The notes: generated by a model not told the origin, from the sequence alone. Counted from the stretch's first letter, positions 6,208 to 14,632 are shown. The stretch is DNA of 34,808 nucleotides from CBDHHC01 sp050633205 (GCA_050633205.1 JBOEGA010000049.1:1-34808); one strand, 5' to 3'. Translations and numbers: made by a program.

Positions 6208-6243
6208 ATGAGAGAAGATATCTCGCAGACAATCTTCTCTCAT
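6208..6243 (-). terminator. Hairpin terminator after the MerR gene
   Basis: Perfect 12-bp stem ATGAGAGAAGAT / ATCTTCTCTCAT with a 12-nt loop, 45 bp after the regulator's stop. The minus strand continues TTTGCGTTT, a modest T-rich tail. Confidence 0.6.
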
Positions 6244-6288
6244 AAAATAATTGTATAATCACCTACAACTGAAATTCACAAAAAGCTA

Positions 6289-6768
6289 TCACTGACTGTG
6301 AAGGATCTTTTTGCAGACTTCCAGTTCGCTAAGAGCCATAACAAGCATCTCACGCTGACTTTCAGAACCTTTAAGTCCCATTTCATCAGCTATTGGCTTG
6401 GCTTCTGCGCGCTTCTCCTTAAGAGAAACAACCTTACCTGTCTCAGCTTCGGCAACCTTGTCTGTTTTTGCAGGCTGAACAGCATCTTCTGCCGGTCCTC
6501 CATCAGAGTATGACTTGACATAATCAACGCCATTCTCACGAAGAAGTTTCTGCACTCCACGAATGGTATAACCATCTGAATAAAGCAGGTGCCGTATTCC
6601 TTTCAGCAGTTCGACATCTTCCGGCCTGTAATAGCGGCGACCCCCACCGCGTTTCATAGGCTTTAGCTGTACAAACTTTGCTTCCCAGAATCGCAAAACA
6701 TGTTTCGGTACGTCCAGTTCAGTCGCAACTTCACTAATATTACGAAATGCCTCAGACATTTTCTGCAT
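6289..6768 (-). CDS. MerR-family transcriptional regulator
   Basis: 159 residues from the ATG at 6768, which has GGGGAG seven bases upstream; a TTG at 6792 is less likely. Residues about 5-75 are a MerR winged helix (FRNISEVATELDVPKHVLRF, then RRYYRPEDVELLKGIRHLLY and a TIRGVQKLLRE helix). The C-terminal part is a charged linker plus a short helix, without the cysteines of metal sensors. Alphaproteobacteria commonly carry this regulator directly after ihfA and before a proline tRNA. Its target is unknown. Confidence 0.88.
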   Translation of the reverse strand: MQKMSEAFRNISEVATELDVPKHVLRFWEAKFVQLKPMKRGGGRRYYRPEDVELLKGIRHLLYSDGYTIRGVQKLLRENGVDYVKSYSDGGPAEDAVQPAKTDKVAEAETGKVVSLKEKRAEAKPIADEMGLKGSESQREMLVMALSELEVCKKILHSQ

Positions 6769-6838
6769 AATATCGTCTCCCCAATTTTCCAAACTAAAGT
6801 TTGGGCCGCATCAAAATGGGGTTCACGATCGAAGGAGG

Positions 6839-7156
6839 CTATTCAGCCGCCTTACGTCTCGCCAACGCTCCATTTATTCGTTTCTTCATGATATTGCTTG
6901 CTCTGAAGACTAGGACGCGGCGGGGGGTTATAGGAACCTCTTCCCCGGTTTTGGGATTTCTTCCCATGCGTTCCGCTTTCTCACGAATACCAAAAGATCC
7001 AAATGAAGATAGTTTCACCTGATCACCCTGCTCTAAGCTTTCAGTGATCTCTTTTAAAACCATCTCAACTAATTCTGCAGACTCATTACGCGGCAATCCT
7101 ACTTTCTGTACGATAGCTTCCGCCAAATCTGCTCTTGTCAATGTTTTTCCGACCAT
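6839..7156 (-). CDS. ihfA: Integration host factor subunit alpha
   Basis: 105 residues starting MVGKTLTRADLAEAI, which is the usual IHF-alpha start; an in-frame TTG at 7180 would add a non-conserved extension. The DNA-bending arm is present (VKLSSFGSFGIREKAERMGR and NPKTGEEVPITPRRVLVFRA). IHF alpha pairs with IHF beta to bend DNA in transcription, replication and site-specific recombination, including that of phage integrases such as the one in this window. Placement between fabH and a MerR gene is typical. Confidence 0.96.
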   Translation of the reverse strand: MVGKTLTRADLAEAIVQKVGLPRNESAELVEMVLKEITESLEQGDQVKLSSFGSFGIREKAERMGRNPKTGEEVPITPRRVLVFRASNIMKKRINGALARRKAAE

Positions 7157-7195
7157 AGTAACCCTGTCACCCTCCTCCAAAGACGGAGTAGAATT

Positions 7196-7224
7196 ATGCT
7201 AATCTTTGCTTGTTGTAAGGTCAA
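7196..7224 (-). promoter_or_regulatory. ihfA promoter
   Basis: Minus strand TTGACC (7219-7224) and TAGCAT (7196-7201) with a 17-bp spacer, about 40 bp before the ATG. One arm of the 12-bp inverted repeat overlaps the -10, so a repressor or IHF itself could act here. Confidence 0.55.
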
Positions 7225-7450
7225 CAAGATATAACGCAAATTCCTGATTTATCATCATTTAATCCAAGATTAATGCAATTTTTCCCAGATTCATCTTCAA
7301 ATTGCTATAATTCTACTCAAGATATAACCGTTTTTCTTTAGAATGCAAACTGTTATAGCAATAAATGAAGGCAAAAAGAACTTGAAATCTACTATACCAC
7401 AAAAATAAACTTGATTGCTTCTGATATTCTATAGAAATGGATGGAAGAAG

Positions 7451-7579
7451 GTGGGTATAGAAGCTTATATGCTTGGCGCATTATTTTATACTATAGTCAT
7501 AGTGCAGGTTCTGCTCCGAGGTACTTATAAATACCTCAGAGTTATGACAGTTATAATGCAGGAAAGAGTTCTTTTCTGA
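7451..7579 (+). CDS. Possible small membrane protein of 42 residues
   Basis: GTG at 7451 (or ATG at 7469) opens a frame with one hydrophobic helix, YMLGALFYTIVIVQVLL, followed by a basic segment RGTYKYLRVM. A GAAGAAGG purine run lies just before it. No homologue recognised, and the frame is short; it may be chance. Confidence 0.22.
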   Translation: MGIEAYMLGALFYTIVIVQVLLRGTYKYLRVMTVIMQERVLF

Positions 7580-7632
7580 AAAAGTCAGGAAGGATATCTG
7601 TTTTATGGAAAAATGAAGAGCGCTCGCAGGCA

Positions 7633-8610
7633 TTACCAGCGGGCAAGCATAGCTCCCCATGTAAACCCGCCCCCCATAGCTTCCATCAGGACAAGATCAT
7701 TTTTCTTCAGACGGTCAGTTTCATATGCATGATTGAGTGCCAGAGGAATAGATGCTGCAGAGGTATTGCCATGAATATCGACTGTGATGACTATTTTTTC
7801 CGGAGAAATTCCAACCTTCCTCGCAGTTCCGTCAAGAATTCTCTTGTTAGCCTGGTGAGGAACAATCAGATCAACTTCTGATACAGGTATTCCGGCGAGA
7901 TCCATGGTTTCCTGCATCACAGAGGAAATATTAGTAACAGCATGACGAAAAACCTCACGACCATGCATTCTAAGATGCCCTACTGTCTGAGTAGAGGATG
8001 GTCCTCCATCAACATAAAGCTTGTCATTATATCTGCCATCTGATCTCAGGCGGGAAACGATAACACCCCGCTCATCAGGCTCTCCTGTGCTCTCCTGTGC
8101 TTCAAGAACAACCGCACCTGCGCCATCACCAAAGAGTACACAGGTGGTACGATCTTCCCAGTCAAGAATTCTGGAGAATGTTTCAGCTCCAATAACCAGA
8201 GCGCGCTTATGCTGACCGGATCTCAGAAAATTATCTGCTGTAGATAATGCATACACAAAACCGGAGCAAACAGCCTGCAAATCAAATGCAGCCCCATGAT
8301 TGATACCCAACGCAGCCTGAATAGTTGTAGCAGTTGCCGGGAAAGTTCTGTCGGGAGTTGATGTTGCGACAACGATCAGATCGATTTCCTGCGCATCCAT
8401 ATCAGCACGGACCAGTGCATGCTGTGCAGCAGCAATACCAAGATCTGAAGTAAGCTGCCCTTCAGCAGCAATGTGACGTTGCTTGATACCCGTACGTTCC
8501 TGAATCCACTGATCGCTGGTATCAACACGCCTGGCCAGATCATCATTCGTAACAATCTGCTCTGGAAGATAGGCTCCCACTCCACGAATAACTGATCTGA
8601 ATAAAGTCAC
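7633..8610 (-). CDS. fabH: Beta-ketoacyl-ACP synthase III
   Basis: 325 residues from a GTG with GGAG seven bases upstream. FabH starts fatty-acid synthesis by condensing acetyl-CoA with malonyl-ACP in the cytosol. The triad is present: Cys115 in LQAVCSGF, His in VPHQANKRI and Asn in GNTSAASI. It ends GGGFTWGAMLARW, typical of the family. It follows plsX by 29 bp and is probably co-transcribed, the usual plsX-fabH pairing of phospholipid and fatty-acid synthesis. Confidence 0.97.
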   Translation of the reverse strand: MTLFRSVIRGVGAYLPEQIVTNDDLARRVDTSDQWIQERTGIKQRHIAAEGQLTSDLGIAAAQHALVRADMDAQEIDLIVVATSTPDRTFPATATTIQAALGINHGAAFDLQAVCSGFVYALSTADNFLRSGQHKRALVIGAETFSRILDWEDRTTCVLFGDGAGAVVLEAQESTGEPDERGVIVSRLRSDGRYNDKLYVDGGPSSTQTVGHLRMHGREVFRHAVTNISSVMQETMDLAGIPVSEVDLIVPHQANKRILDGTARKVGISPEKIVITVDIHGNTSAASIPLALNHAYETDRLKKNDLVLMEAMGGGFTWGAMLARW

Positions 8611-8639
8611 TTTTAAACTCCGAAAAACAAATAAAGTCT

Positions 8640-9716
8640 CTATGCCTCGATAACGGCTTTTTCGTCACCGATTGCAGCGTCTTCTGCTACCTTTGAATGT
8701 GTCATGGCAATTCCTTCAGCTATACTTTGAAGAATATTGCTCTTCGCTATATCATAACCCATATCTATCGCGCTGGCGAAACCTGTAGCATCAGTTCCAC
8801 CATGGCTCTTGATAACGATACCATTCAACCCCAGAAATGTCCCGCCATTCATCTGACGTGGGTCCATTTTTTCTCTCAAAGCTCTGAATGCACCCTGCGC
8901 GAAAAAGGCACCAATCTGCGAAAGGAACGAGCGCTTCATAGCTGCACGTAAATATTCGCCAATCTGTTTTGCTGTACCTTCTGCTATTTTCAGGGCGATA
9001 TTTCCCGAAAAGCCTTCTGTGACGATGACATCAGCGGCATCATGGCCGACAGCATCACCTTCAACAAATCCCTGATAAACGATAGGAAGGTCAGAATCTT
9101 TCAACAAAGCTCCTGCTGCTTTGACTTCCTCAACGCCTTTAACTTCCTCAACACCTATATTGAGCAATCCTACTGACGGCTTCTCAATACCAGTTAAGGC
9201 TCGTGACATGGCAGCCCCCATAATCGCGAAATCAAAAAGCTGCTGGGCAGTCGCTCCAACATTGGCCCCTACATCAAGAACAATGCATTCACTTTGAACT
9301 GTTGGCCATATGGCTGCAATGGCCGGGCGCTCAATACCTGGCAATGTCTTCAGGCAGAACTTCGACATAGCCATTAATGCCCCGGTGTTCCCTGCGGATA
9401 TAAGAGCGCTGGCACGACCTTCCTTAACAGCCTTAAGGGATAACCACATGCTCGAACCATGACGTCCCTGCCTTAAAGCCTGGCTAGGCTTGGCATCCAT
9501 CGCGATTGCAACATCGGTATGTACTATTTCTGTTTGCTTAGCCAGTTCGGGATATTTGTCCAGCTCAACCTGGATCAGAGCTTCGTCTCCGAACATAATG
9601 AAATGCAGATCAGGATGACGGATGCGTGAAATTTCCGCACCGGGCACAACAACTTCAGGCCCGTGATCTCCGCCCATCGCATCTATAGCTATGGTAAAAG
9701 GCGCCATTTTATTCAT
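8640..9716 (-). CDS. plsX: Phosphate acyltransferase PlsX
   Basis: 358 residues. It converts acyl-ACP to acyl-phosphate for phospholipid synthesis. Family motifs are clear: TIAIDAMGGDHGPEVVVPGA at the start, MDAKPSQALRQGRHGSSMW, ALISAGNTGALMA, LDVGANVGATAQQL, EGFSGNIALKIAEG, and NGIVIKSHGGTDATGFA near the end. The ATG at 9716 and another three codons later are both possible; no strong ribosome site is visible. It lies just upstream of fabH. Confidence 0.97.
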   Translation of the reverse strand: MNKMAPFTIAIDAMGGDHGPEVVVPGAEISRIRHPDLHFIMFGDEALIQVELDKYPELAKQTEIVHTDVAIAMDAKPSQALRQGRHGSSMWLSLKAVKEGRASALISAGNTGALMAMSKFCLKTLPGIERPAIAAIWPTVQSECIVLDVGANVGATAQQLFDFAIMGAAMSRALTGIEKPSVGLLNIGVEEVKGVEEVKAAGALLKDSDLPIVYQGFVEGDAVGHDAADVIVTEGFSGNIALKIAEGTAKQIGEYLRAAMKRSFLSQIGAFFAQGAFRALREKMDPRQMNGGTFLGLNGIVIKSHGGTDATGFASAIDMGYDIAKSNILQSIAEGIAMTHSKVAEDAAIGDEKAVIEA

Positions 9717-9896
9717 ACAAACTGAACCGGATTATTATTTGCTACCTTCAAGAGCTTCTAAGACTCTCACTATAAATTTACTGACTAAATGCCAGCTTTG
9801 TTATGCTAATCGACGAAAAATTCCGTAACTGCTTAACAAACATACAGAAATCAAAAATTGAAACAACCAGTTTCTTCTTCTATTGCGTGCATTATT

Positions 9897-10481
9897 CTAT
9901 TCCTCCCCTTTTTTTCCGCCATTTTGCAGTATTTTCAAAGCAGCGAACGGCTTTTCCGAGAGCGGGTCATCTTCTGTCTGACCTGTTTTTTTATCCTGCC
10001 AGTCAAACTCCGCGTCACCTTTTCTTGGATAAGGATTAATTGAAGTAGACATAAATTCATAGAGATATTGCCCAACATTAACCATGCCTGCTTCAATTTG
10101 CTCAGGCTCATTTTCATCCATTGGGTCAATTTCAGCATCAGCCTGGCTGGCATAATAACGTGCCACAGCATCTTCCGGCCAGAACTGAACATCAATGTCC
10201 TTCTGATAATCAGTGGATACCAGCTCTAGTGAGACAATACAGTTTTGTTCGACAGTAAAAGACAGCTTACCGGTCAGTGAGAACCGCTTGCCGGAAACAG
10301 GCCTCAACAGAAGCTCTGTCTGACGAACAGAGAGTTTTTCCAGATCCAGCGCCTTACGGAAAATTTCTTTTTGTTTATCATCCAGCAGAAATTTTATTTT
10401 ACGCCCGTCAGCAGGTATTCTTTCAGCTTCGAATGTCAGTTTCAGACAATTCCAGGGCATAATATTGTCAGCAGATTCCAT
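9897..10481 (-). CDS. DUF177 (YceD-like) protein
   Basis: 194 residues. The pattern of the YceD/DUF177 family is visible: a predicted beta-rich N-terminal half with VSGKRFSLTGKLSFTVEQNC (the alphaproteobacterial form of the conserved GxLxAxVxQxC) and DIDVQFWPED, then an acidic ENEPEQIEAGMVNVGQYLYE segment and FDWQDKK near the end. YceD proteins are tied to 23S rRNA and ribosome assembly in other bacteria. It starts four bases after the chaperone gene and sits before plsX, the normal alphaproteobacterial order. Confidence 0.88.
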   Translation of the reverse strand: MESADNIMPWNCLKLTFEAERIPADGRKIKFLLDDKQKEIFRKALDLEKLSVRQTELLLRPVSGKRFSLTGKLSFTVEQNCIVSLELVSTDYQKDIDVQFWPEDAVARYYASQADAEIDPMDENEPEQIEAGMVNVGQYLYEFMSTSINPYPRKGDAEFDWQDKKTGQTEDDPLSEKPFAALKILQNGGKKGEE

Positions 10482-10485
10482 TTTC

Positions 10486-11070
10486 TCAACTCACAATTTC
10501 AGGTTGAATAAATTTAATTTGGCCCAGCATAAACTGTTCAAGCGGATTATTACAAATCTCCCTGTAGGCCTTGTGAAGATAGGCAGAGAGTGCGCTGGCA
10601 CATGCATATCTTTTATTCTCATCTTCATTTTCAAGCAGGTAGTCATAAACATGCTGCTGTATTTCACTGGCCAAATGAGCCTGGTCCTTATTCTCCAGTG
10701 ATTCTGAATATGTATAAACCCTTTGATAGAAGGACTTAGCCAGCTTCTGCATCTTCTTAGGTACGACTGTATCGCCAACACCACGCTCACGAAGAGAACC
10801 ATCGAGGTCGGAAAAGAAGGCTTCAAGCACCAGCTTCCCAATCTCCGCCTCACTGTCATCTTCTGCTTTCAGACGCTGAAGAAAGAGGAACATATGCAGA
10901 GTAATAATTTCAAAACGCCCCTCCCAGCTATCGGGTATGGCGTAGGACTTATAAAATTCGGTGCTGCGGGCATGTGCTACAATAGTTTCATAGACTTTCC
11001 CTGCCTCTTTCTCTTTTTTTGTACCACCGATAATATTATAATATATGGAGCTGATTGTTTGAATGGGCAT
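10486..11070 (-). CDS. Ubiquinol-cytochrome c chaperone (CBP3/UQCC1 family)
   Basis: 194 residues beginning MPIQTISSIYYNIIG. The helical family pattern is present: ETIVAHARSTEFYKSYAIPD, WEGRFEIITLHMFLFLQRL, FSDLDGSLRERGVGDTVVPK and KMQKLAKSFYQRVYTYSESL. In mitochondria the homologue helps assemble cytochrome b of the bc1 complex; in alphaproteobacteria it is a cytosolic protein of presumed like role. The gene is divergent from bamE. Confidence 0.93.
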   Translation of the reverse strand: MPIQTISSIYYNIIGGTKKEKEAGKVYETIVAHARSTEFYKSYAIPDSWEGRFEIITLHMFLFLQRLKAEDDSEAEIGKLVLEAFFSDLDGSLRERGVGDTVVPKKMQKLAKSFYQRVYTYSESLENKDQAHLASEIQQHVYDYLLENEDENKRYACASALSAYLHKAYREICNNPLEQFMLGQIKFIQPEIVS

Positions 11071-11310
11071 CTAAAATCTCTGTCATTTCCTGTTAAATGA
11101 GCAATGCTATATTCCGTCCACTTATTCAATATAATATTTGTCGCGCCAGAATATTGTGTAAGAACGCTTAGACAGGGCCTTTGGACAAAAAAATTTCATT
11201 ATTAAGTTCAATAAGATGTCGTATAAACAGAAAATCGCCAATTTGTTGTTGATTCATTCGAACAAATAAAAAACGGCAATTAGACACCAACAAAACGAGA
11301 CAAGCAGGAC

Positions 11311-11769
11311 ATGAATAATACACGAAGATCTGATATTCGTCATAATATAATATTCGCAACATTTTTAATGCTTGTACCATTTGTCCTGGCCTCATGCGCT
11401 TCTGAAGTTAACCATCATGGGCATGTATCCACTGACGCTGAAATCAAGCAAATAAGAAATGGTATGTCAAAACAACAGGTTACTGTTGCTCTGGGTTCTC
11501 CGACAACCACATCGACTGTTGGTGGCGGTGCATATTACTACATATCCAGCACACACAAACATATCGCATTCCTGAAACCTAAAGTTGTCGATCGCAGAGT
11601 GATCGTAATCTACTTTAGTGAAAATGATGAAGTGACCCGTGTAGCAAAATACGGCCTTAAAGATGGTAAACTGTTTGATTTTATCAGCAGAACAACACCA
11701 TCACATGGCGGAAGAGATTCGATTCTATCGCAATTGTTCAGAGGAATCGGTCCGAAGACTTCTATATAA
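11311..11769 (+). CDS. bamE: Outer membrane assembly lipoprotein BamE/SmpA-OmlA
   Basis: 152 residues. A lipoprotein signal peptide ends at a lipobox VLASC with Cys29. The SmpA/OmlA domain follows: IKQIRNGMSKQQVTVALGSP, then a beta segment YYYISSTHKHIAFLKPKVVD and VIVIYFSENDEVTRV. BamE is a small subunit of the BAM complex that folds outer membrane proteins. The order bamE divergent from the UQCC gene is characteristic of alphaproteobacteria. AGGA lies unusually close to the ATG. Confidence 0.93.
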   Translation: MNNTRRSDIRHNIIFATFLMLVPFVLASCASEVNHHGHVSTDAEIKQIRNGMSKQQVTVALGSPTTTSTVGGGAYYYISSTHKHIAFLKPKVVDRRVIVIYFSENDEVTRVAKYGLKDGKLFDFISRTTPSHGGRDSILSQLFRGIGPKTSI

Positions 11770-11786
11770 TAAAATACTCTTTCCTG

Positions 11787-11829
11787 AGGAGAAGTGCTGA
11801 AAATCTGCAATCAGTGCCTTCTCCTTTTT
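11787..11829 (+). terminator. Terminator of bamE
   Basis: Stem AGGAGAAG / CTTCTCCT, extended inward by the partial pairing TGCTGA / TCAGTG, followed by TTTTT. It starts 17 bp after the bamE stop. Confidence 0.8.
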
Positions 11830-11932
11830 GGGCACAGGCAAACGAAAAATGCTCATGCTTTGACTTTTTTATTTTTTTGTTGCTTTTCAGCCTTGAAACA
11901 CTGATTTCAGCCCCCAAATATATATCATACAC

Positions 11933-12032
11933 AACATAACCAACGCGCAGCACTCTCCCCCCGTAAATGCAACTTGGTTATCCACCCCTTGACTTCAACT
12001 GCCTGACTTTCATTGAAAGTCAGGCTTTTTTT
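11933..12032 (+). ncRNA. Candidate C-rich small RNA
   Basis: A second strong plus-strand terminator stands 170 bp after the bamE terminator with no gene between them. The stretch before it has two C-rich unpaired-looking motifs, CTCTCCCCCC (11953-11962) and CCACCCC (11982-11988), of the anti-Shine-Dalgarno kind found in alphaproteobacterial small RNAs. A possible promoter is TTGAAA (11893-11898) with TATATA 20 bp later (11919-11924), a longer spacer than ideal. The 5' end is approximate. Confidence 0.4.
12001..12032 (+). terminator. Strong rho-independent terminator
   Basis: Perfect 11-bp stem GCCTGACTTTC / GAAAGTCAGGC with a 3-nt loop and seven T. It overlaps the stop codon of the opposite MocR-type gene and lacks a T-run on that strand. 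Confidence 0.88.
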
Positions 12033-13429
12033 ATGACTTCCCCAAAACGTAGCATCCATCGTTCGATTTCACTTTCATCAAAAGAGCAATAGCCCATAAG
12101 CAGGCCTGACTTACTATTCTCTGAATAAAAATGCGATAATGGAGGGCAATCAATCCCGGCCTTCTTCAATGTGCGTGAGACTTCCACATCATCAGTCTTG
12201 TGGTTAAAATAAACGGCTACCTGCATTCCGGCACCGAAATCATTATAACTTACCAGCTCCGAGAGCCTGTCCATATGGCTTACAAACAGCTTTCTTCTTA
12301 ACCCGTAAATTCTCCTCATACGGCGAATATGTTTGTGAAATTCCCCATTCTCCATAAACACTGCCAAAGCTCTTTGAGGGGCAACTGAGGCGACCTTGCT
12401 GTAACGGGACAGCTCACCGGAAAATAATCCAATTGTCTGTTCAGGAACCACAAGATAGCCAAGCCTCAAGCCTACAGAGAAAATCTTGGAAAAACTGCCG
12501 GCATAAAAAACTCTCCCCTCGCGATCCATTCCGGCAAGAGACTGTATAGGCTTTCCTGAATATCGAAACTCGCTGTCAAAATCATCTTCAAGTATCCAGC
12601 TTTCAGTTTCAGATGCATAGTTAAGAAACCCGGTACGCCTTGCTGTAGGCATGGTCCCGCCTAGCGGGTACTGATGGGAGGGAGTTAATATTATAAGTCC
12701 GCTCCCATTATTCTTAATATCATCAGGTAGCCTGGCTCCATGGTGATCAACATCCAACCATTTTGGTTTGATACCTGAAGATATTGCCAGTGATTTCATA
12801 GCCTTGTAGCCGGGATTTTCGAGATATAGATCCGGTGCCTGTCTGGACATGACTCTCAAGGCCAGCTCCATACCGCCGAGAGCTCCAGCCGTAATAATGA
12901 TCTGATCCGGGGACACCGACAGACCTCGCCATTCTGCAAGATGGCTTGCAATAGCCTCTCTTAAACGTATATCGCCAAAGCGGGACTGCACCGTAATAAT
13001 CTCACGAGGATAATCTCTGGCAACTCTAGCAACACACCGGGACCATTTATCATAAGGAAACAGCCTCATATCCGGCATGCCGGGATAAAAAGGCCTGACC
13101 TCATGGTCATTCAGAACTGTTTCTCTGGAAGAAGCAGTCGATACCGGGCTTTCTGCTGAAACCATAAGATCCGGCAACTCGCTGACATAGACACCTGAAC
13201 CCTGACGGCTTTCTGCATACCCTTCGGCAATTAACTGGTCATATGCCGTAACGACACTGGACCTTGATACTCCCAGTTCCTGTGCGAACGCTCTTGAAGA
13301 CGGCAAACGTTTCTGCGACTTCAGAGAACCGGAAACAATCCTTTGCCGCAGCTCTTCATAGATTTGCTGAAACAATGGAATTTGAGCTTCAGGATCGACT
13401 GTAAACTGGATGAGATTTGCATCAGACAT
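12020..13429 (-). CDS. MocR/PdxR-type GntR regulator with aminotransferase domain
   Basis: 469 residues. Residues about 10-80 are a GntR winged helix (IPLFQQIYEELRQRIVSGSL, RLPSSRAFAQELGVSRSSVV). The rest is a fold-type I aminotransferase domain with the PLP-binding lysine in YAGSFSKIFSVGLRLGYLV and a conserved EDDFDSEFRY. MocR regulators sense PLP or an amino compound. It is divergent from a PNPOx-like flavoprotein gene, its likely target, across a 102-bp gap with an inverted repeat. Whether it governs vitamin B6 (PdxR-like) or another pathway is not shown by the sequence. Confidence 0.92.
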   Translation of the reverse strand: MSDANLIQFTVDPEAQIPLFQQIYEELRQRIVSGSLKSQKRLPSSRAFAQELGVSRSSVVTAYDQLIAEGYAESRQGSGVYVSELPDLMVSAESPVSTASSRETVLNDHEVRPFYPGMPDMRLFPYDKWSRCVARVARDYPREIITVQSRFGDIRLREAIASHLAEWRGLSVSPDQIIITAGALGGMELALRVMSRQAPDLYLENPGYKAMKSLAISSGIKPKWLDVDHHGARLPDDIKNNGSGLIILTPSHQYPLGGTMPTARRTGFLNYASETESWILEDDFDSEFRYSGKPIQSLAGMDREGRVFYAGSFSKIFSVGLRLGYLVVPEQTIGLFSGELSRYSKVASVAPQRALAVFMENGEFHKHIRRMRRIYGLRRKLFVSHMDRLSELVSYNDFGAGMQVAVYFNHKTDDVEVSRTLKKAGIDCPPLSHFYSENSKSGLLMGYCSFDESEIERWMLRFGEVIKKA

Positions 13430-13458
13430 AAACTGGACTGCTCTTAATTGATGAAATT

Positions 13459-13485
13459 GGATATTTATAGCATACCAAAATATCC
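13459..13485. promoter_or_regulatory. Inverted repeat between the MocR and flavoprotein genes
   Basis: GGATATTT (13459-13466) and AAATATCC (13478-13485) form a perfect 8-bp inverted repeat with arm starts 19 bp apart, in the shared promoter gap. A rightward TTGGAT / TATCCT pair with an 18-bp spacer overlaps it. It is a plausible operator for the MocR protein, although that family often uses direct repeats. Confidence 0.45.
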
Positions 13486-13531
13486 TGTATAAAGTCAGAA
13501 TAAAGACTTAAAGCAAGACAGGTTAACGAAA

Positions 13532-14188
13532 ATGGCTCAGAATACTCTTACTCCGACAGAACGCACTCGTGTTAAGCGGGGACACAAAAGAGCAAATTAC
13601 GACAGGGAAACAATTTACAGCATTCTGGATGCTACGCCCCTTTGTCATATTGGATTTTTGCGAGATGAACGCCCCTCTATTATCCCTACCCTGCAATGGC
13701 GTAAAGGGGATTATGTTTACTGGCACGGCTCACGTGCGAGCGCTGCCCTGCTGTCTTCAGCCAATGCGGATATATGTCTTACAGTAACACTGCTGGACGG
13801 GATGGTGATGGCACGCAGTGCCTTTCATCACTCTGTTAATTACAGGTCGGTTGTACTTTACGGAAAGCCGGAGCAGGTTACAGACCCTGATGTGAAAGCA
13901 GAAAAGCTGAAGGATATGATTGATGTGATCTATCCGGGACGGTGGGAACATTTGCGTCCTATGCTGGCGAAAGAAGTAAAGGCGACTGGCATTCTATCCA
14001 TGAAAATTAATGAAGCATCCGCCAAAATCCGAACCGGGATGCCGGAAGATGACAAGGAGGATTACGAACTTCCTATATGGGCAGGCGTCATTCCACTGGT
14101 CAACCAGCAACTCGAACCACTATCAGACCCTAGAAACCTGGATGGTGTAGAAGTGCCGGAACATCTGAAAAACTTCAGGATAGAATAG
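13532..14188 (+). CDS. PNPOx-like flavin-binding protein
   Basis: 218 residues of the pyridoxamine 5'-phosphate oxidase-like split-barrel fold (Pyridox_ox_2 group). Seen are ATPLCHIGFLRDERPSIIPT, YVYWHGSRASAALLSS, the strand DICLTVTLLDGMVMARSAFH, HHSVNYRSVVLYGKPEQV, and a C-terminal IWAGVIPLVNQQLEPLSDP. These proteins bind FMN or F420; the substrate is unknown. It is the natural target of the divergent MocR regulator, and ends 8 bp from the stop of a convergent MerR gene. Confidence 0.85.
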   Translation: MAQNTLTPTERTRVKRGHKRANYDRETIYSILDATPLCHIGFLRDERPSIIPTLQWRKGDYVYWHGSRASAALLSSANADICLTVTLLDGMVMARSAFHHSVNYRSVVLYGKPEQVTDPDVKAEKLKDMIDVIYPGRWEHLRPMLAKEVKATGILSMKINEASAKIRTGMPEDDKEDYELPIWAGVIPLVNQQLEPLSDPRNLDGVEVPEHLKNFRIE

Positions 14189-14196
14189 ATTTTTTG

Positions 14197-14553
14197 CTAC
14201 TTCGGCGGCAGAAGAGGACATGTAGTCTCCAGTAATTGCTTCAGCTCTGAACGCACTTGCTGGAGATCCTCAATTTTCTTATCGACGACAAGTATTTTTT
14301 CACTGAGGACTTTTTTTATCTTCTCTTCAGTAAGCCCTGCTTCAAGCAGAGACGGAATCTCTTCTGCAATCTCGGCCAGTGTAAAACCCAGCCTTTGAGC
14401 TGTTTGAATATAATTCATTACAAACAGCATCTCATCAGAATACTCGCGATAACCGTTTGGACGTCGAGAAGACCTGATTAGCCCCTCACGCTCATAATAT
14501 CTGAGTGTGTCTGTGCTGACACCTGTCTGCTCTGCTAACTTACTGATAAGCAT
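14197..14553 (-). CDS. MerR-family regulator
   Basis: 118 residues. The N-terminus is a textbook MerR domain: MLISKLAEQTGVSTDTLRYY, EREGLIRSSRRPNGYREYSD, then a long dimer helix (residues 75-110). It has a single cysteine near the C-terminus (TTCPLLPPK), so the two-Cys binding site of metal sensors is absent. It is divergent from a small membrane protein through a promoter with a 19-bp spacer that carries the dyad expected for MerR activation. Confidence 0.92.
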   Translation of the reverse strand: MLISKLAEQTGVSTDTLRYYEREGLIRSSRRPNGYREYSDEMLFVMNYIQTAQRLGFTLAEIAEEIPSLLEAGLTEEKIKKVLSEKILVVDKKIEDLQQVRSELKQLLETTCPLLPPK

Positions 14554-14568
14554 ATTTCAAATACCCTA

Positions 14569-14599
14569 TTGACCCTGGAGTATACTTCAAGGTTTATAC
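14569..14599 (+). promoter_or_regulatory. MerR-type promoter-operator with 19-bp spacer
   Basis: TTGACC (14569-14574) and TTATAC (14594-14599) are separated by 19 bp rather than 17. The spacer region holds the dyad CCCTGGAGTA / TACTTCAAGG (8 of 10 positions symmetric), centred as in MerR-controlled promoters, where the regulator twists the long spacer to activate. It should drive the membrane protein gene at 14633. Confidence 0.78.
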
Positions 14600-14632
14600 A
14601 TACCAGCATCGAACGTCAACTGGAGATAAAAG

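Larger units (their letters stand above)
7157..7632. other. fabH-ihfA spacer
   Basis: 476 bp, AT-rich. The part next to ihfA holds its promoter and a long-range inverted repeat, GAGTAGAATTAT (7186-7197) and ATAATTCTACTC (7307-7318). The part next to fabH holds a possible small membrane-protein frame (7451-7579) with an internal hairpin GAGGTA / TACCTC (7518-7523, 7532-7537). No clear fabH terminator is visible. Confidence 0.5.
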
